A stretch of 64,000 nucleotides of DNA from Diadema setosum. Its lineage: Eukaryota > Echinodermata > Echinoidea > Diadematoida > Diadematidae. Made by a program: the position numbers and the translations under genes. Below, in pieces: positions 46,886 through 58,578 of the stretch (positions within the stretch are counted from its first letter, which is position 1; the number at the start of each line of letters is the position of its first letter). The notes under the pieces are model-generated. The model was not told where the DNA came from. It did no database searches and saw only the letters and a list, made by a program, of their open reading frames with translations. The stretch lies in the NCBI GenBank assembly GCA_033980235.1, contig CM067062.1:8826400-8890399 (forward strand). The letters run 5' to 3'.

Positions 46886-48214
46886 TGTCTTAGTGTTTGT
46901 GTATAGTACATTATTGTTTTAATGTGATCCACATTAATATTTGGATTAATATTTGGATATTTCAAAATTTTGACATTTTGATGATGTTTAGTATTATGAG
47001 CAATGTATCAAAGTGGGGTTAATCAAATTGAATCTTGGCAGCAATTTCTATTAGCATGTGTATCAAATGATTTTTTTTTTGTTTGCTTGTGTGCATGTGT
47101 GTGTGTTTGTGTGTGCATTTGTGTGTCTGTGTATGTGTGTTTGTGATTTAATTGTCCTGAATTTTCATGTTGTGTAAACATGATGGCCAGAATTCAATAG
47201 GTAGCGTATAAATCTAGTCCGTGGATTATACAAATTTTGACTGCATAAATGCATGAGCATTACACATCACGTTTGTCCAAACAACAGCCAATACTGGAAG
47301 GTGTGCCCACTTTGGGCTTGTTTTGGTCCTTAGACAAAATTATTAACATGGGTTTGATTTAAGCCAATTTTGGGCAATTTTGGGTCAATATTTTTGATAA
47401 ATTTCTTTTGAATAGTCTTTCGTTGCCTACTGTTTGAGTAAAATAGCACTTGTCTCCTAAAACACTAGTCTTTGTCAAACAGAAGGGAAAAAATATTGAA
47501 AATTTCATCATTTGATCAAAACCTTCAAGGTACTGAAATTAGCTTCAGTTCTGCATTGATATCAACCTTGTGTTTGAGCAAACATGCAATGTTTGTTGCG
47601 TGGGTTGGTTTTGTGTCTTAATTGTGTTGTAAAGATATTGATCCCAAACTAAATGAGTGTTTCCTTCAGTCATAAACTGTTACCTACACCTCTGGAGTAG
47701 TCTTTTCTTGTAAACATTGACTTCTGCCCATACCAGCCTGTAAGGGTTGGGTATCAGTCATCTATTTTTTTTTCTCATACATATTTGCCCTTGCTGCCCT
47801 GTTGTATTACATGTGGGTATTTCCACAGTAAAAAGATACATTTCAGGGTTGTCACTTTATATTTTGTTTCCCTATATTACTCCCCCCCCCCCCCCCCCAT
47901 AATGCCATCTTTGAGAATAGTGTAATGAGAAGTAAATTTGCCCAAAAATTGCTTCAAAGAAGTAATCTATTATAATTTTTGCTAAAGTGAAAAATTTTGG
48001 AGTAACGTATGCAATGCTAGACAGACATCTATGTACTGTCTCATGAAGGTCAAATAATGAATGCTTATTGAAACCTTGTTTTTCAGCCGAATGGCGTAAT
48101 ATTGATCAGAACAGATATCTCTAAAATTCTATTGAACTTTGTGTTTTATTCCATTCTAGACTCAGTGTGTAATACATGCAACATGGACAGGCAAAATTGT
48201 TTGCATTTTTGTCT
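46886..48214. other. non-coding; TG-rich tract and C-run
   Basis: TG/TTTG-rich sequence at 47086-47148 and a C-run at 47882-47899. No exon recognised. Confidence 0.55.
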
Positions 48215-48730
48215 AAAGTATGGTATTGTATTGAGGGTAATGCACCTTGAAAACAGATTATAAAGTGGCATCCCTTAAAGGTCCAGTTTACCTTTGGGAG
48301 CAGTGATTTCAAAAATGTTCGAGATATCACATTTGTTTCATATGTGTAGGTCTGTTGTATCATAAAACATCCTACCATATAAAATTTTTGCAATAAAGCC
48401 TAAAATATAAGGAGATATCAGTGTTTTTCTCAATAAACCGTAACTGTATATGCTTTAGTCTGGAAACATTTTTATTATAACTATTGTTTATATTTTGTGT
48501 ATTTAACAACACTTGACATCGATTACACGGATTCAAATTTTTACAGTGGTTGTTTCTATCCCTAAATCACATTTTAGAACTATTTTAAAGCACTAATGCT
48601 GGGTTTTTGTTTCATATGCAAAAGGTAAATTGTGCCTTTAAATGTACCCTTTAAAAGTATGGTATTGTATTGAAGGTAATGCACCTTGAAAACAAATTGT
48701 AAAGTGGCATCCCTGAAATGTACCCTTTAA
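48215..48730 (+). repeat. tandem duplication of about 75 bp interrupted by a MITE
   Basis: AAAGTATGGTATTGTATTGA and the following GGTAATGCACCTTGAAAACA through AAAGTGGCATCCCT occur at 48215-48276 and again at 48654-48714, about 95% identical by eye. The first copy is interrupted by the family A MITE. The second continues straight into AAATGTACCCTTTAA, which in the first copy lies just after the MITE. Confidence 0.85.
48275..48641 (-). mobile_element. TTAA-flanked MITE family A, copy 3 (367 bp)
   Basis: Inverted relative to the copies at 18049 and 27072. Its left end is TTAAAGGTCCAGTTTACCTTT and its right end GGTAAATTGTGCCTTTAA. Shared interior motifs include TATCACATTTGTTTCATATGTG, AAGGAGATATCAGTG, TTTTTCTCAATAAACCGTAAC and GGTTGTTTCTATCCCTAAAT. 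It sits inside a duplicated flank that acts as an empty-site reference. Confidence 0.9.
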
Positions 48731-49198
48731 CTGTGATAATGCCCATGTACTTTTAATTTCTCCTTGAACTGAGCTTTGATGATGTGTGATGGGTAGGATG
48801 AATGAATAGCTGTCTTTGGTTCAATAGCTTCATATAGATGCTCTCCATTAATAGACATTTTATGCCAATCTAGTATCATTTGCATTGGTTTTTCCTTCAA
48901 TGTTTGAGCTAAGTATACACATAGAAGCATTATTTACATTACCTATTGATTGAATAGGTTGCATAATTCATTGTATAGGATATTCAGCATGCATCTTAGA
49001 TTAACATTTCACCCACTACATGATGTGACTGCACTCTTAGGAATTTTCTTGGGAGTTTAGACAATGTTGTTTCACAGACCAATAAAACACTGTATCTCTA
49101 AGGGAGTCTAATGAAGTAAATTTAAAACCCATTGACACACAACCATTTCTCTGAGAAGTAAAAATTCACTATAAAAATAATGATGATGATGATAATGA
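48731..49198. other. non-coding, nothing recognised
   Basis: AT-rich; no exon or repeat noticed apart from ATG/GAT triplets leading into the next microsatellite. Confidence 0.55.

Positions 49199-49252
<54 letters not shown>
49199..49252. repeat. (TAA)n microsatellite
   Basis: About 17 TAA/AAT units. A frame rich in Tyr and Ile across it is an artefact. Confidence 0.97.
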
Positions 49253-49253
<1 letters not shown>

Positions 49254-49953
49254 TAATGATAAATGTGAGAGGAAAGAGATGTAACTTCTGTTTGTTTGTC
49301 TGTCTGATGTGCTCAGCATCTACGCTCGAGATGTACTAAAGCCACATCTTGCTAGAATGTTGTGCAAGTGAGCTCTTTGTCAGAAACACACTACATATTT
49401 GAGTGTAATTTGATGGCAAGTAGAGAAGAAAGAAAGAGAAGGAAACGGAGGAGATGTGAGGGCATCCAGCTTAAGCCACTAGATGATGTGAATATATTGC
49501 TTTTTCTCTTTTTTTCTCTCTCTCTTTCCTTTTTTTTCAGTCCTCTAGACCTTTGCCATCTTCTAGATATCACAGCGTGGGATTTGGCTTCATTTTATGA
49601 AGTCATACTGAGTTGATAAGCCAGCAGCCGGGATGGGGTCTGATTTGATCGGGATGCGGATTACTTCTGAGTTATGGAAGATTTGTGATGCTGGAGGTGG
49701 TATGAGGGTATGTGTGTGTGTGGGTGGATGATGTGCGAGATGGGGGGGGGGATGGGGCAATATGACACAAAACACGGGATGAATGTGAGTTAATCCGAGT
49801 TGTGGAAGAGATGGACAACATTAGATGTGTGCAATTGATATTGCACTGTTGCACAATTGTGATGATATAATATAATTTTATTGTTGTTGTTGTCCCTCTC
49901 TGCAAGTAAGATCACATGTTTGATCTTCATCGTAATAAGCCATGTGAGAAGAA
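49253..49953. other. non-coding, nothing recognised
   Basis: Pyrimidine-rich tract at 49499-49540, GT-rich and G-rich tracts at 49700-49755. No exon seen. Confidence 0.5.
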
Positions 49954-50025
49954 GGGACTAGTCTGGGATTTGAACCCATCACCTACTGGTTACTATGCTC
50001 CAGTGCTACTATCTGAGCTAAAGCC
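49954..50025 (-). repeat. tRNA-like sequence, SINE head or tRNA pseudogene
   Basis: On the minus strand it reads GGCTTTAGCTCAGATAGTAG, then an anticodon-arm-like ACTGG...CCAGT, then GATGGGTTCAAATCCCAG. TAGCTCAGATAG fits an A box and GGTTCAAATCC a B box at normal spacing. The acceptor stem hardly pairs and the anticodon loop is too large, so a functional tRNA is unlikely. Confidence 0.55.
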
Positions 50026-50463
50026 AGTTCATGGCAGTGGCACAGTGAACTTTGCACAAATGCATGAAGAAACTCTTCTTTGTCTTTTTCTCTTCGGTTT
50101 GACTGATTCATCAAGTTCTCAGCAAATTTGCTGAAAAACAACAATCGTTCTTTTTGTCATTATATTGGCTCCTTTAGATTTTAAAGTTTAAAGCTTTAAT
50201 AGAGAGATATGATCATTACACAAAATTAGTTTCATTTATTTATTTAGCACAGGAATCAGCAGAAAATTTTGTTAAAAAATGCTTACTGAGAGAGAAACAA
50301 GAATTAGAATTTCAGTATATGTTGCCAATTCAGGGACCAGTTGTATAATTGTAGATTTAGTGATAAGGAGGCTTTTTAAAATCCTGCAACTTGAACAAAT
50401 GATTACAAATTAATAACAAGGAACTCCCAATATGAAAAAGAGAAGTATTAACTCTAGTTCATG

Positions 50464-50503
<40 letters not shown>

Positions 50504-51752
50504 TGTCAAGATACACCAAATCACAGAAACAAGCTTTAACTAGCTAGTATGCATGAATGTGTAGTGTTAATATATACTCATCGCTTCTTTCTCAGTAAAT
50601 GAAGTTACAGCCTACTTCACCATTATGTTGCAAAAGACATGTGACTTTGCAGTACTTTGGAGTAAGTCCACGCAAGAAATAAGCATGACTTGAAAACTGT
50701 GATTTTTGACCAGTGTCCATATTCTCTTGAAATTATTGCATCATACTTGTACATATATCTATACCAAGACATTTTTCTCTTCTCATGGCATCACACTACA
50801 GTAATCCTCAAGAGAGTAGACAAATGTTTACAAACATGAACACGGCAATGGTCAGCACAATGCCATTCTTATGGGAGAGGAGGATGTAACTTTATCTACA
50901 GGAAGTGTGTTCTGTGGATCATGTGTAACTATGAGCTGTGCTCCTGAGTTTCCTGTGTGCTAAGTGGAATACCACTTGACTAGGGCGAGTTTGTTGTTTG
51001 GTTTTTTTTTAGTCCCTTCTTATCTCAATGCTTCATCCTGTTACATGTCAAGAGCGTATAGCGACAGGTTTTTATATAGGTGTGACATTAGTAGCCTGTG
51101 ATTGGTTGCATGACGAGGCTTTGATAGCATGAGTTTCGAATGGCAAAAAATTTCTCCTTGGTTTGTGTGGGTCTTTTGTGTAGTTTTTGTTCCTTTTAAG
51201 AGAACTGTATGTTCACTGGTTGGAGTTTCAGTTCTGAGAGTGTTGGTTGTCACATCAGCTGTGCTAACAAGAGTCTTGCAAGAAATTCTTACAGTCTGTG
51301 TTCATTGTTTGACTGATGTTCGCACCCAAAGTCAATAGCGGTTGGTTCTCAGTTTCTGTGTATTAATGCATTGTGAGTGTAATGGTTTCAGGTTGAAATT
51401 TCATCTCTGCTATTTTACTTTGATGTAATGGGAAAGATGACCGCCCACTATGTCATTCTTTCTTGGTTTTTATTACTGTAATTAGCTGCTTTCACATTTG
51501 TTGGAACTGTTCTCGTCAACAAACTACCACAGTAATAGATGCTGCAGTAATTCACTCGGTACTGTTCTCATTCAGGAATTATCATGGTATTTCTGGTAAG
51601 CAATGTGCAAGCATGTATCTGCAACAAAAAAAAAGACACAAAGTATGTCCTATGTCTTGTGAGAAATGTACCACATTGGTATTTGTTACTCTATTCACAC
51701 TCTAATCTTGCATGCACATTTTGAGCAAAGTTTTTATTACCCCCGTAAAGAC
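50026..51752. other. non-coding, presumed upstream or intronic region of the copine-like gene
   Basis: It contains a CA microsatellite at 50467-50500 and a T-run near 51002. No coding exon recognised up to the splice acceptor at 51948. Confidence 0.5.
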
Positions 51753-51823
51753 CACAATATTTTGTGATGTATTTCGCAAGTGTATTTGTATGCACATGGC
51801 AAAATACTACACAAAATATTGTG
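51753..51823. repeat. short inverted repeat (hairpin)
   Basis: CACAATATTTTGTGATGTAT at the left pairs with ACACAAAATATTGTG at the right across a loop of about 20 bases. The arms are about 25 bp with a few mismatches. Probably a small MITE lying about 190 bp before the copine-like transcript's putative acceptor. Confidence 0.65.
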
Positions 51824-51940
51824 ATATTTAGCATTCAATGTGAATACACCTATTGTTCATGTTTTGCTTTCATTCTTTGCATCTATGTGAAATTGATGGG
51901 GATAGCCTAACTTAATGGTCCTATTTCATTCTGTGTCACC

Positions 51941-51948
51941 CTATACAG
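51941..51948 (+). other. putative 3' splice site before copine-like exon
   Basis: CTATACAG follows a pyrimidine-richer stretch (CTATTTCATTCTGTGTCACC). Exon sequence would begin at 51949, 65 bp before the ATG. This would make the gene one with a non-coding first exon and a single coding exon. Inferred from consensus only. Confidence 0.45.
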
Positions 51949-52013
51949 GAATGCTAAGGTGTGGGACTGTGTGCACCGGTACCTACTGACAACTTCTAGT
52001 GACCTGAGGGGAC

Positions 52014-53090
52014 ATGTGGGGACCGAAGGAGGATATGATGGTGGTCGATGACCTCCAGAGTGTTATACTGAAGGAGCAGTCTCTGTTGAATCAACACAGT
52101 AACATGGAGCTGGTACTATTTGTGGTGGCTGTATTCGCCTACATGGTACTCTACGTGGTCTACCAGCCCAAGAAGGAGGATGAGAAGAAAGACAAGCCTC
52201 GATCCATCAAGCGAGCTGACTCCCGCTACAAGAGGACCAGACTATTCGACGTGCTGGGGCTCTCGCTCGACCAGTGCAACACCTTCCGCGCATTCCTGGA
52301 CCGCTTCTCGTCCTACGAGGAGGTGGCCCGGGCGATCAAGCTGGCTGGGATCTCGCGGAGCGACATGATCATCGGCGTGGACTTCAGCGCCAGCAACGAG
52401 TGGCAAGGGAGGAAGATATTTGGCTGCCACTGCCTGCACGATGTCTCAAATAGCAAGACCTTTAACCCCTACCAGCGAGTCCTATCTATCATGGGATCAA
52501 CCCTGGAGCAATTTGACTCTGATCACATGATCCCCGTGTATGGTTTTGGTGACAAATTGACACAAGACGAGGCCGTCTTTCCATTCAAAGACTCAGGTCT
52601 CCCGTGTGTAGGATTTATAGACGTGCTCGAGAAGTACCATAAGGTCGCAAGGACGGTTCGCCTTGGAGGGCCGACCAGCTTCGAGCCCATCATACGCAAA
52701 GCGATAGAGATCACCAGTGCCAAGCAGTCTTACCACCTCCTCCTCATTGTGACAGATGGACAAATCAAGGACACTGAGAGGACAGCGCAGGCCATCGTGG
52801 ATGCCTCCAACCATCCCATCAGCATCATCGTCATCGGTGTCGGCGACGGCCCATGGGATGACATGGAGTACTACGATGACAATCTCCCGCGCAGGCGGTT
52901 TGACAACTTTCAGTTTGTTAATTTTCACCAGGTGTGTAGCAAGGCAAAGTACGCTGAAACTGCGTTCGCCTTACACGCCCTCATGGAGATTCCAGACCAG
53001 TATCAGGCGATATGCTCCCTGGGGTATCTCAAGACCACACCTGCCCCTGGGGCAAAGGACAGCAATGAGAATGTTAAGAAATCCAGATAG
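52014..53090 (+). CDS. copine-type vWA domain protein, membrane-anchored, single coding exon
   Basis: A 358-residue protein. The ATG follows an in-frame TGA at 52005, so the frame does not extend upstream; Met8, Met9 or Met31 are alternative starts. Residues 32-50 form a hydrophobic helix (ELVLFVVAVFAYMVLYVVY). A charged linker (51-75) follows, with many Lys, Glu and Arg. Residues about 76-340 are a copine/RGLG-type von Willebrand A domain. MIDAS residues are intact: D123-F-S-A-S127, T221 in GGPTSF, and D248 in VTDGQ. Family phrases include NPYQRVLSIMG, IPVYGFGD and IGVGDGPWDDM. Plant RGLG ligases share this domain but add a RING finger, and copines add two C2 domains; neither is present here. 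Third codon positions are rich in G/C, unlike the flanks. ATTAAA at 53474 is a possible poly(A) signal. Its function is unknown; a membrane-tethered, metal-dependent protein-binding role is inferred. Confidence 0.94.
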   Translation: MWGPKEDMMVVDDLQSVILKEQSLLNQHSNMELVLFVVAVFAYMVLYVVYQPKKEDEKKDKPRSIKRADSRYKRTRLFDVLGLSLDQCNTFRAFLDRFSSYEEVARAIKLAGISRSDMIIGVDFSASNEWQGRKIFGCHCLHDVSNSKTFNPYQRVLSIMGSTLEQFDSDHMIPVYGFGDKLTQDEAVFPFKDSGLPCVGFIDVLEKYHKVARTVRLGGPTSFEPIIRKAIEITSAKQSYHLLLIVTDGQIKDTERTAQAIVDASNHPISIIVIGVGDGPWDDMEYYDDNLPRRRFDNFQFVNFHQVCSKAKYAETAFALHALMEIPDQYQAICSLGYLKTTPAPGAKDSNENVKKSR

Positions 53091-53277
53091 TCTTTCGTTT
53101 GGTACAACATCTCCACCACTGCTTCAGCGGGTCTGCGCAGTTGTGTCTGAGTTGAGCTGCTGGCTTTTTCAGCTCACTGTTCAAGTTTGTTGGGAAATCT
53201 GTATTAGGTTTGTATATGAATGTCTCCCTCTGTGTTGGACAAAATATGCAAATTTTTATTTCCTGCTATGTCACATC

Positions 53278-53370
53278 TTAACCCGTTGAGGACGGACTGA
53301 TTTTGCTACGATATGCATTTCCCATAAACACTTGCCCGAGTATACTCGGGACTCGGCCTGAAGGGGTTAA
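53278..53370 (-). mobile_element. 93-bp nested-palindrome MITE, copy 4, in probable 3' UTR
   Basis: TTAACCCGTTGAGGACGGAC at the left and CTGAAGGGGTTAA at the right. It is inverted relative to the other copies (GCATTTCCCATAAACACTTG). The inner palindrome CCCGAGTATACTCGGG is perfect. It lies 188 bp after the copine-like stop codon, before the candidate ATTAAA signal. Confidence 0.87.
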
Positions 53371-53690
53371 AAAAGATGTCACAAAGTGAAAGGCACTGGT
53401 AACCACTGCTTTTATTCCGTTTCATCATTACAAAAGATAAAAATGACTGTGTGGTATGTAATCCTCATTAAGTATTAAATGAACATTAATTCCTGTATAT
53501 ATAACTCCCAAAAAGTCTTTGAAGTTGTGGATGAAAAATCAAACCTTTGCAATATCTTTCTAACTTTAACCTTGAGGTTGGGTATTTTTGAGGTGATCCA
53601 TTTCCAAAGATGTGCTTCTCCTTGTGTAGCAAAATCATTTAAAAAGTCACTGGTAGTGGATGGCCATATGTGGGCATATATCTTGAATGA
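53371..53690. other. probable 3' UTR / downstream flank
   Basis: AT-rich, with ATTAAA at 53474-53479 as a candidate polyadenylation signal of the copine-like gene. No coding frame recognised. Confidence 0.4.
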
Positions 53691-53955
53691 CATATCGTCG
53701 CTGGGGCGATAAGACCTCGTATCTACAAAATGTCCAATGTTCAGGAGAGCCAAAAAACATGGCGGCCAAAGCACTGTGGTGAATGGGATAGCCTTTCCTT
53801 TGGCATGCCGTGGTGGCTTCATTTTTGGAGTAAGAAAGTTGGGATTTGGACAGGACATCTCTTAACCCATTATTTGACCAATAATCATTTTCACCAAAAA
53901 AGTCATTTTCACCAAAATTGCAGATACAAGGTCTTATCACCCCAGCGACGATATG
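53691..53955. mobile_element. MITE with CATATCGTCGCTGGGG ends, 265 bp
   Basis: CATATCGTCGCTGGGG at the left and CCCCAGCGACGATATG at the right are perfect inverted repeats, continuing as GATAAGACCTCGTATCT against AGATACAAGGTCTTATC. TA lies just inside the outer ends, as in Tc1/mariner-type insertions. A diverged relative lies at 20582-20778. Frames across it are incidental. Confidence 0.88.
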
Positions 53956-56900
53956 CAAAGACAAGGAATTTTCAAGTGTGCTGGTTATTTAAGTTTTCTG
54001 TCTCAGGTAATACCAACGAGATGGGTTTGGAATCATAAGAGGAAAGTTTGATAGACTGGAAATTGGTCTTTATTACATCATCATTGGTATCCGCTGCTCT
54101 TGTGATGATATTACAGACCACTTTGGGAGGAGATGTCTTCCCTTTAGGCTTCACTTTCATTCTCCATAAATCCCCTAATCCAAGAATATTATCTGCCGAC
54201 TCAGTATGGAAACGTAGTCATAGCAACCGAAAGAGCAGCTGACATTTACAGCAGTGAGATGGCATTTGACCTTTCTCGGATTTTAATGCCAGCGATCATT
54301 CCGCGGCAGAACAAGCTGTGTGGCACATTGAGTGGTTCTAGCATAAACTTTAAGGCCCTGTAAAAGTTATGGCTACATAAAATTATAGTGAGAGAGAGCA
54401 TGCCCTAACATCTGTTCAAATTCAATGATGGCGTTATTAAAGTACGTTAATTTCCATATATCTCAAAGGATGTGATGAATCAAATGCAATGTTTGTAGTT
54501 GAGTAGAAGACAAATCCCTTCTGAAAGGCAATGCTGCTGTACACGAAGAACAGTATGTGCCACTATCTGTCACCAGTAAATTTCTCCTTTCTTCAAAAAG
54601 AAAAGGTATATGAAAAGGTATATTCCTATATGTCACCATTAATCTGTAGACCTCTTTGCCAGAAGCTTTCTATTATTGTGTGAAATGATGTTTTCTAGAA
54701 GATCACTGTATGTCAAAAGTGACAAGTTGCAGACATTTTATCAATAATTTCCCCAAAACAGTACGTAGCTGTAAACAAGTACATTTATCTGTTATTATGT
54801 GCCTGTCACTTTAATGTAGATTGACATTTCCTCGATGATTATAATGCCTTGACTGTTTGAAACTGGAGTTTGTCATTGATACGAACACATGCATGCTAGT
54901 AGATAGATGTCTCAGGATAACCTCACTTCCTAACAGGGATCGATGGAACGCAATCTCTCCAGCAGTTTTCCTGGAGACAATTGACGCAGTCAGATATCCA
55001 TGTGTCAAAAAAAAATGTGGTGAGGAATATCTTTCGCAGCCTCTGATAGGTGTTTTGGCCGAAACACTTTTAATGTGCTCAACATGCATTATTAGACTGG
55101 TCCATGAAAGTGCGGCAAGATTTAGGGTCTTGCCGTTGTCGCTATAAAACGTCATCCGTGTGCTCAAAGCTAGATCTAGTTTGATCGATGAGTGTATGCC
55201 ATGTGTTGGTGTCCGGCAGTTTTTGATGTTGTGTTTCATTAACCATAATGGATGAGTATAATGTGCTTTGTCCTGGATTCTATTCTTTCAGACTTGATTT
55301 CAGTCATAACATTGTAGGAAAGCATCACTTATATGCTCTCTTTCTGTGACATGAATCTGGCTGCAAATCAAGTGGTCTATATTGACTTGCTGTAGTAGCA
55401 CTAAAATGACGGCTCAGACCATGAGTTTTGATATGTGAACTACCTCTACAAACCTTTATAAAATGCCAGAAAACACATGTATGAGATTCCTTTTTAGACG
55501 TCCTCCAGACTGCTCTATGAAAAGCAATATGTTTCATTTTCTAAAACTGGCAGATAGTAAAATACTCAAGTATTTTAATAATTCCACTGATAGTGCATGT
55601 TATGACACACCTGATTGATATCAAGACTTCTTTTCTTGACTGTCATGTCAATTATTTAAGTGGTCTAGTAGTCTTTGTGGACTCGTCAGGGTGAAAGTAG
55701 CCACAAAATTCCTACACTGTAGGTGATGGGTGTATTGGATTACTAACAAACTATTGCTGCACAGATACATCTAGTTTATACTTTCACCAGTATGTCATTA
55801 TAATGTTCCCTTGGAACTAAAACAGTGATAGGCAGGGATCAAAAGTGAACAGCATGAAATATCATACACTAGAAAACTGTGATTGAAAATACTGGGCATG
55901 TAATTTCACACTTGTACTGAAAGAGAACTTACCCTCATAGTTGTTTCACATAAAGTCAATGACAAGTAATGGCATGGTGGTGATAACTATTAATTGGGTC
56001 TGCTTTGTATCAAAGGGAAATTAGTCCATACTGATATTTTTTCTTTTCTTTTTGACCAGTACTTCTCTGTATTTTCAAGGAGCAGGGTTTCAATGAAAAC
56101 ATTCCAGTTTTGAATCCATGGTGTACATTTCATTTATACTTTGTCGAATGAATTTTTTTCTCTCCAGATGTTCACTCGGTGAAAATGATTTTGAAAGTTG
56201 CACTTTTATGATACTCGTCTGTACGAAGATTGTATGGGATGTCGATATGAGGCAGTAATTGGTTGTCAGATTAAATTGTTTGGTCGGGCCATTGTAAAAT
56301 CTTGTAAGCTTCTCCCACAGTTTTTGAGCCTGCAATTATGTACTTTGTAGAAGACTTTTGGTTTAGAAAGTGGCCAAATGGTGTATGGTGTAGTTGTGCC
56401 AGACATTTGTGTTCATTGAACAAGACATATTTCCATGGCAACTATGATTTGTGGCTGTAGAAATTTTGTACAGAGTGAACTAGTACTTTCCACAGTTTTT
56501 TTAAACAATTGTGATGGAACTTTGAGCAGACAATAGTATGCGAGTTTCAGTCTTCAACACTGGCTATCTGCAAATGTAGGGCAAGCCACTACCATGGCAA
56601 CTGTGATTTATTGCTTAAATCTTTCCCTTTAGAAAGCAGTTTTGCATGGTGACCAATTTTCTTTATAGTAGGTAGCATTGCTACTTCATTGTGGTGGTGT
56701 GTGGGAATAATGACAAGTCACAATAGGAGTGTCTACAAACACATTCACTGCAGACTGTGTTAATGACATCAGGATACAGAGATGATAAGTTGACACATGG
56801 TTGGCTCTTGAATATTGTGACTGTTTTTGTTGTTTGTTTGTTTTTTGACGTATATGAGACTTATGTCTTATGTATCATCATTAGACCCATACTTTTCATC

Positions 56901-58578
56901 TTTATTTTCAATCCTGCTAACATTCCATATTGTATATGGACTGTTATTATGTATGCTAAATCTAACTTAATTTTATTTTTATATTTTGATAAATCCTATG
57001 ATATTTAATGGAAATGATGTCTAATCATGTCAAACTATAAACAATTATAGCTAGAGTGTATAGTTACAATGGGTATATTGTATGTATTCAATATTTATTG
57101 CTTTCTTCCATAAAAGGTGTTTTGTGTTTATACCAAAAAGTTGACCTGTATTTCAGTCTGTGGCTGTGATTTTGTTTGTGAAGTAGCATTTCTTGGACAT
57201 TGCTCTAGCCATTCATTTTTTTTTTTCTCTTCTGTATTGTCCCTTTTGAAAAGCAAAAGAAAGAGAATCATGTCCGTGAAAATGATTTGAAGTAAAATTA
57301 GCTTTGTTAATGCTGCTGAGAAATATGCAGCAGCATGTGTTTGACACCCAGAATGCTTTCTGCATCTTTGCCATGACATAATGGTTTACAGGGCCAGCAA
57401 GTTCTACAACTTGGGGTCATTTCCTTCTAAGGTGTTTCATAGTTACTGGTACACTAAAAGGGGCTGGGGATTCCCCGGAGGACATCTTGTTGTTTTTGTT
57501 CTCTTTGATAGTGTAATGATAACCCAGTATACTATGTCGTTAAAAAAAAGCAATAAGGTTATAAAGTGATCTTTTAATACCTGCAGTGTGAACTAAAAGT
57601 ATATTATGATGTCCCTATTATAGAAATGAAAGATAATAATCACATGGTCTTTGTTTGTTTGTTTGTTTGTTTGCTTGTTTGGGTTTTTTTTTTTTGGGGG
57701 GGGGTGGGGGGTTTGTGTGTGTGTGTGGGGGGGGGGGTCAGGCTTTTTTTTTTATGTGATAGTGATTAATGACCAGCTAGGGCCCATTGATATGTTGAGT
57801 TGCAGTGTTGTGTGTAATTGGTATTAACTTAATGGTCTGTATCACATCAAAATACCATTGAAATTGTATGCTCACAGGTGACTTCCATTATAACAATCTC
57901 CTCAAGCCTGGCAGTTTCTTTCATCTTTCATTATAACAAAATTTTGTTAAAATCAATTGGAATTTGGCACCATAGACTTTCATGATGATAACTTTTGCAC
58001 CTGAATTATTGCTTCATTCTAATGACATTTTGTCATAGCCCAGTTCATTGTAATGGGAATGCCTTGTATAATGTTGGCAGTGGTAGTAAAAGAGTTAAAC
58101 AGAGCACTGTGGGTGATCATTATCCTGAGCAAAGTCACAATTGGTCAAAACTCTCTGTAATTTGGTTTAAGTTTTCAATCATAGCAACAGGCAGGAAAAT
58201 ATGTTTAACAGAAATAACACAAAAATGTTGAGAAAACAATTGAAATGGGAGAAAAAGGAAGCCCGCTGTTTTTCATGTGAAATGCTGACCTGGGCTTTAT
58301 TATCTGTATGAACAGACAGTGATGCTAAGTGCCGTATTACAAATAACACATCGATGTCATGGACCTCGCTAGTGCTAAGACTGTTCAGCTATAGACCTAA
58401 TTTGCCGTATTCATGTATGACTGGATGATTTATTATGTGAGCAAACAATCAAAGGCCATAAATTCACCCATTAATATCAGTTGCCAGGCACACGTAATCA
58501 TTGTGTAGACATGAGAGTTTGTGTTTGCATCTAGCATGGAGATGTGGCCATGAAGTGTGTTTTGAAGAGAAAGCCGAT
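53956..58578. other. non-coding, nothing assigned
   Basis: About 4.6 kb without a recognisable exon. A 142-codon minus-strand frame (54811-55239) overlaps a 96-codon plus-strand one, and neither resembles a known family. T-runs and G-runs at 57687-57710 and GT-rich sequence around 57711-57740. Confidence 0.5.

Noticed and set aside
49122..49319. Frame with a long Tyr/Ile run
   Set aside because: Translation of the TAA microsatellite.
49954..50025. Possible functional tRNA gene on the minus strand
   Set aside because: A and B boxes are present, but the acceptor stem does not pair and the anticodon loop has about ten bases. It is listed as a tRNA-like repeat.
54811..55239. A 142-codon minus-strand open frame, one of the longest outside the copine-like gene
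   Set aside because: No domain or family resemblance, mixed composition, a competing 96-codon frame on the other strand and no clear splice or promoter context. Chance openness is the simplest reading.
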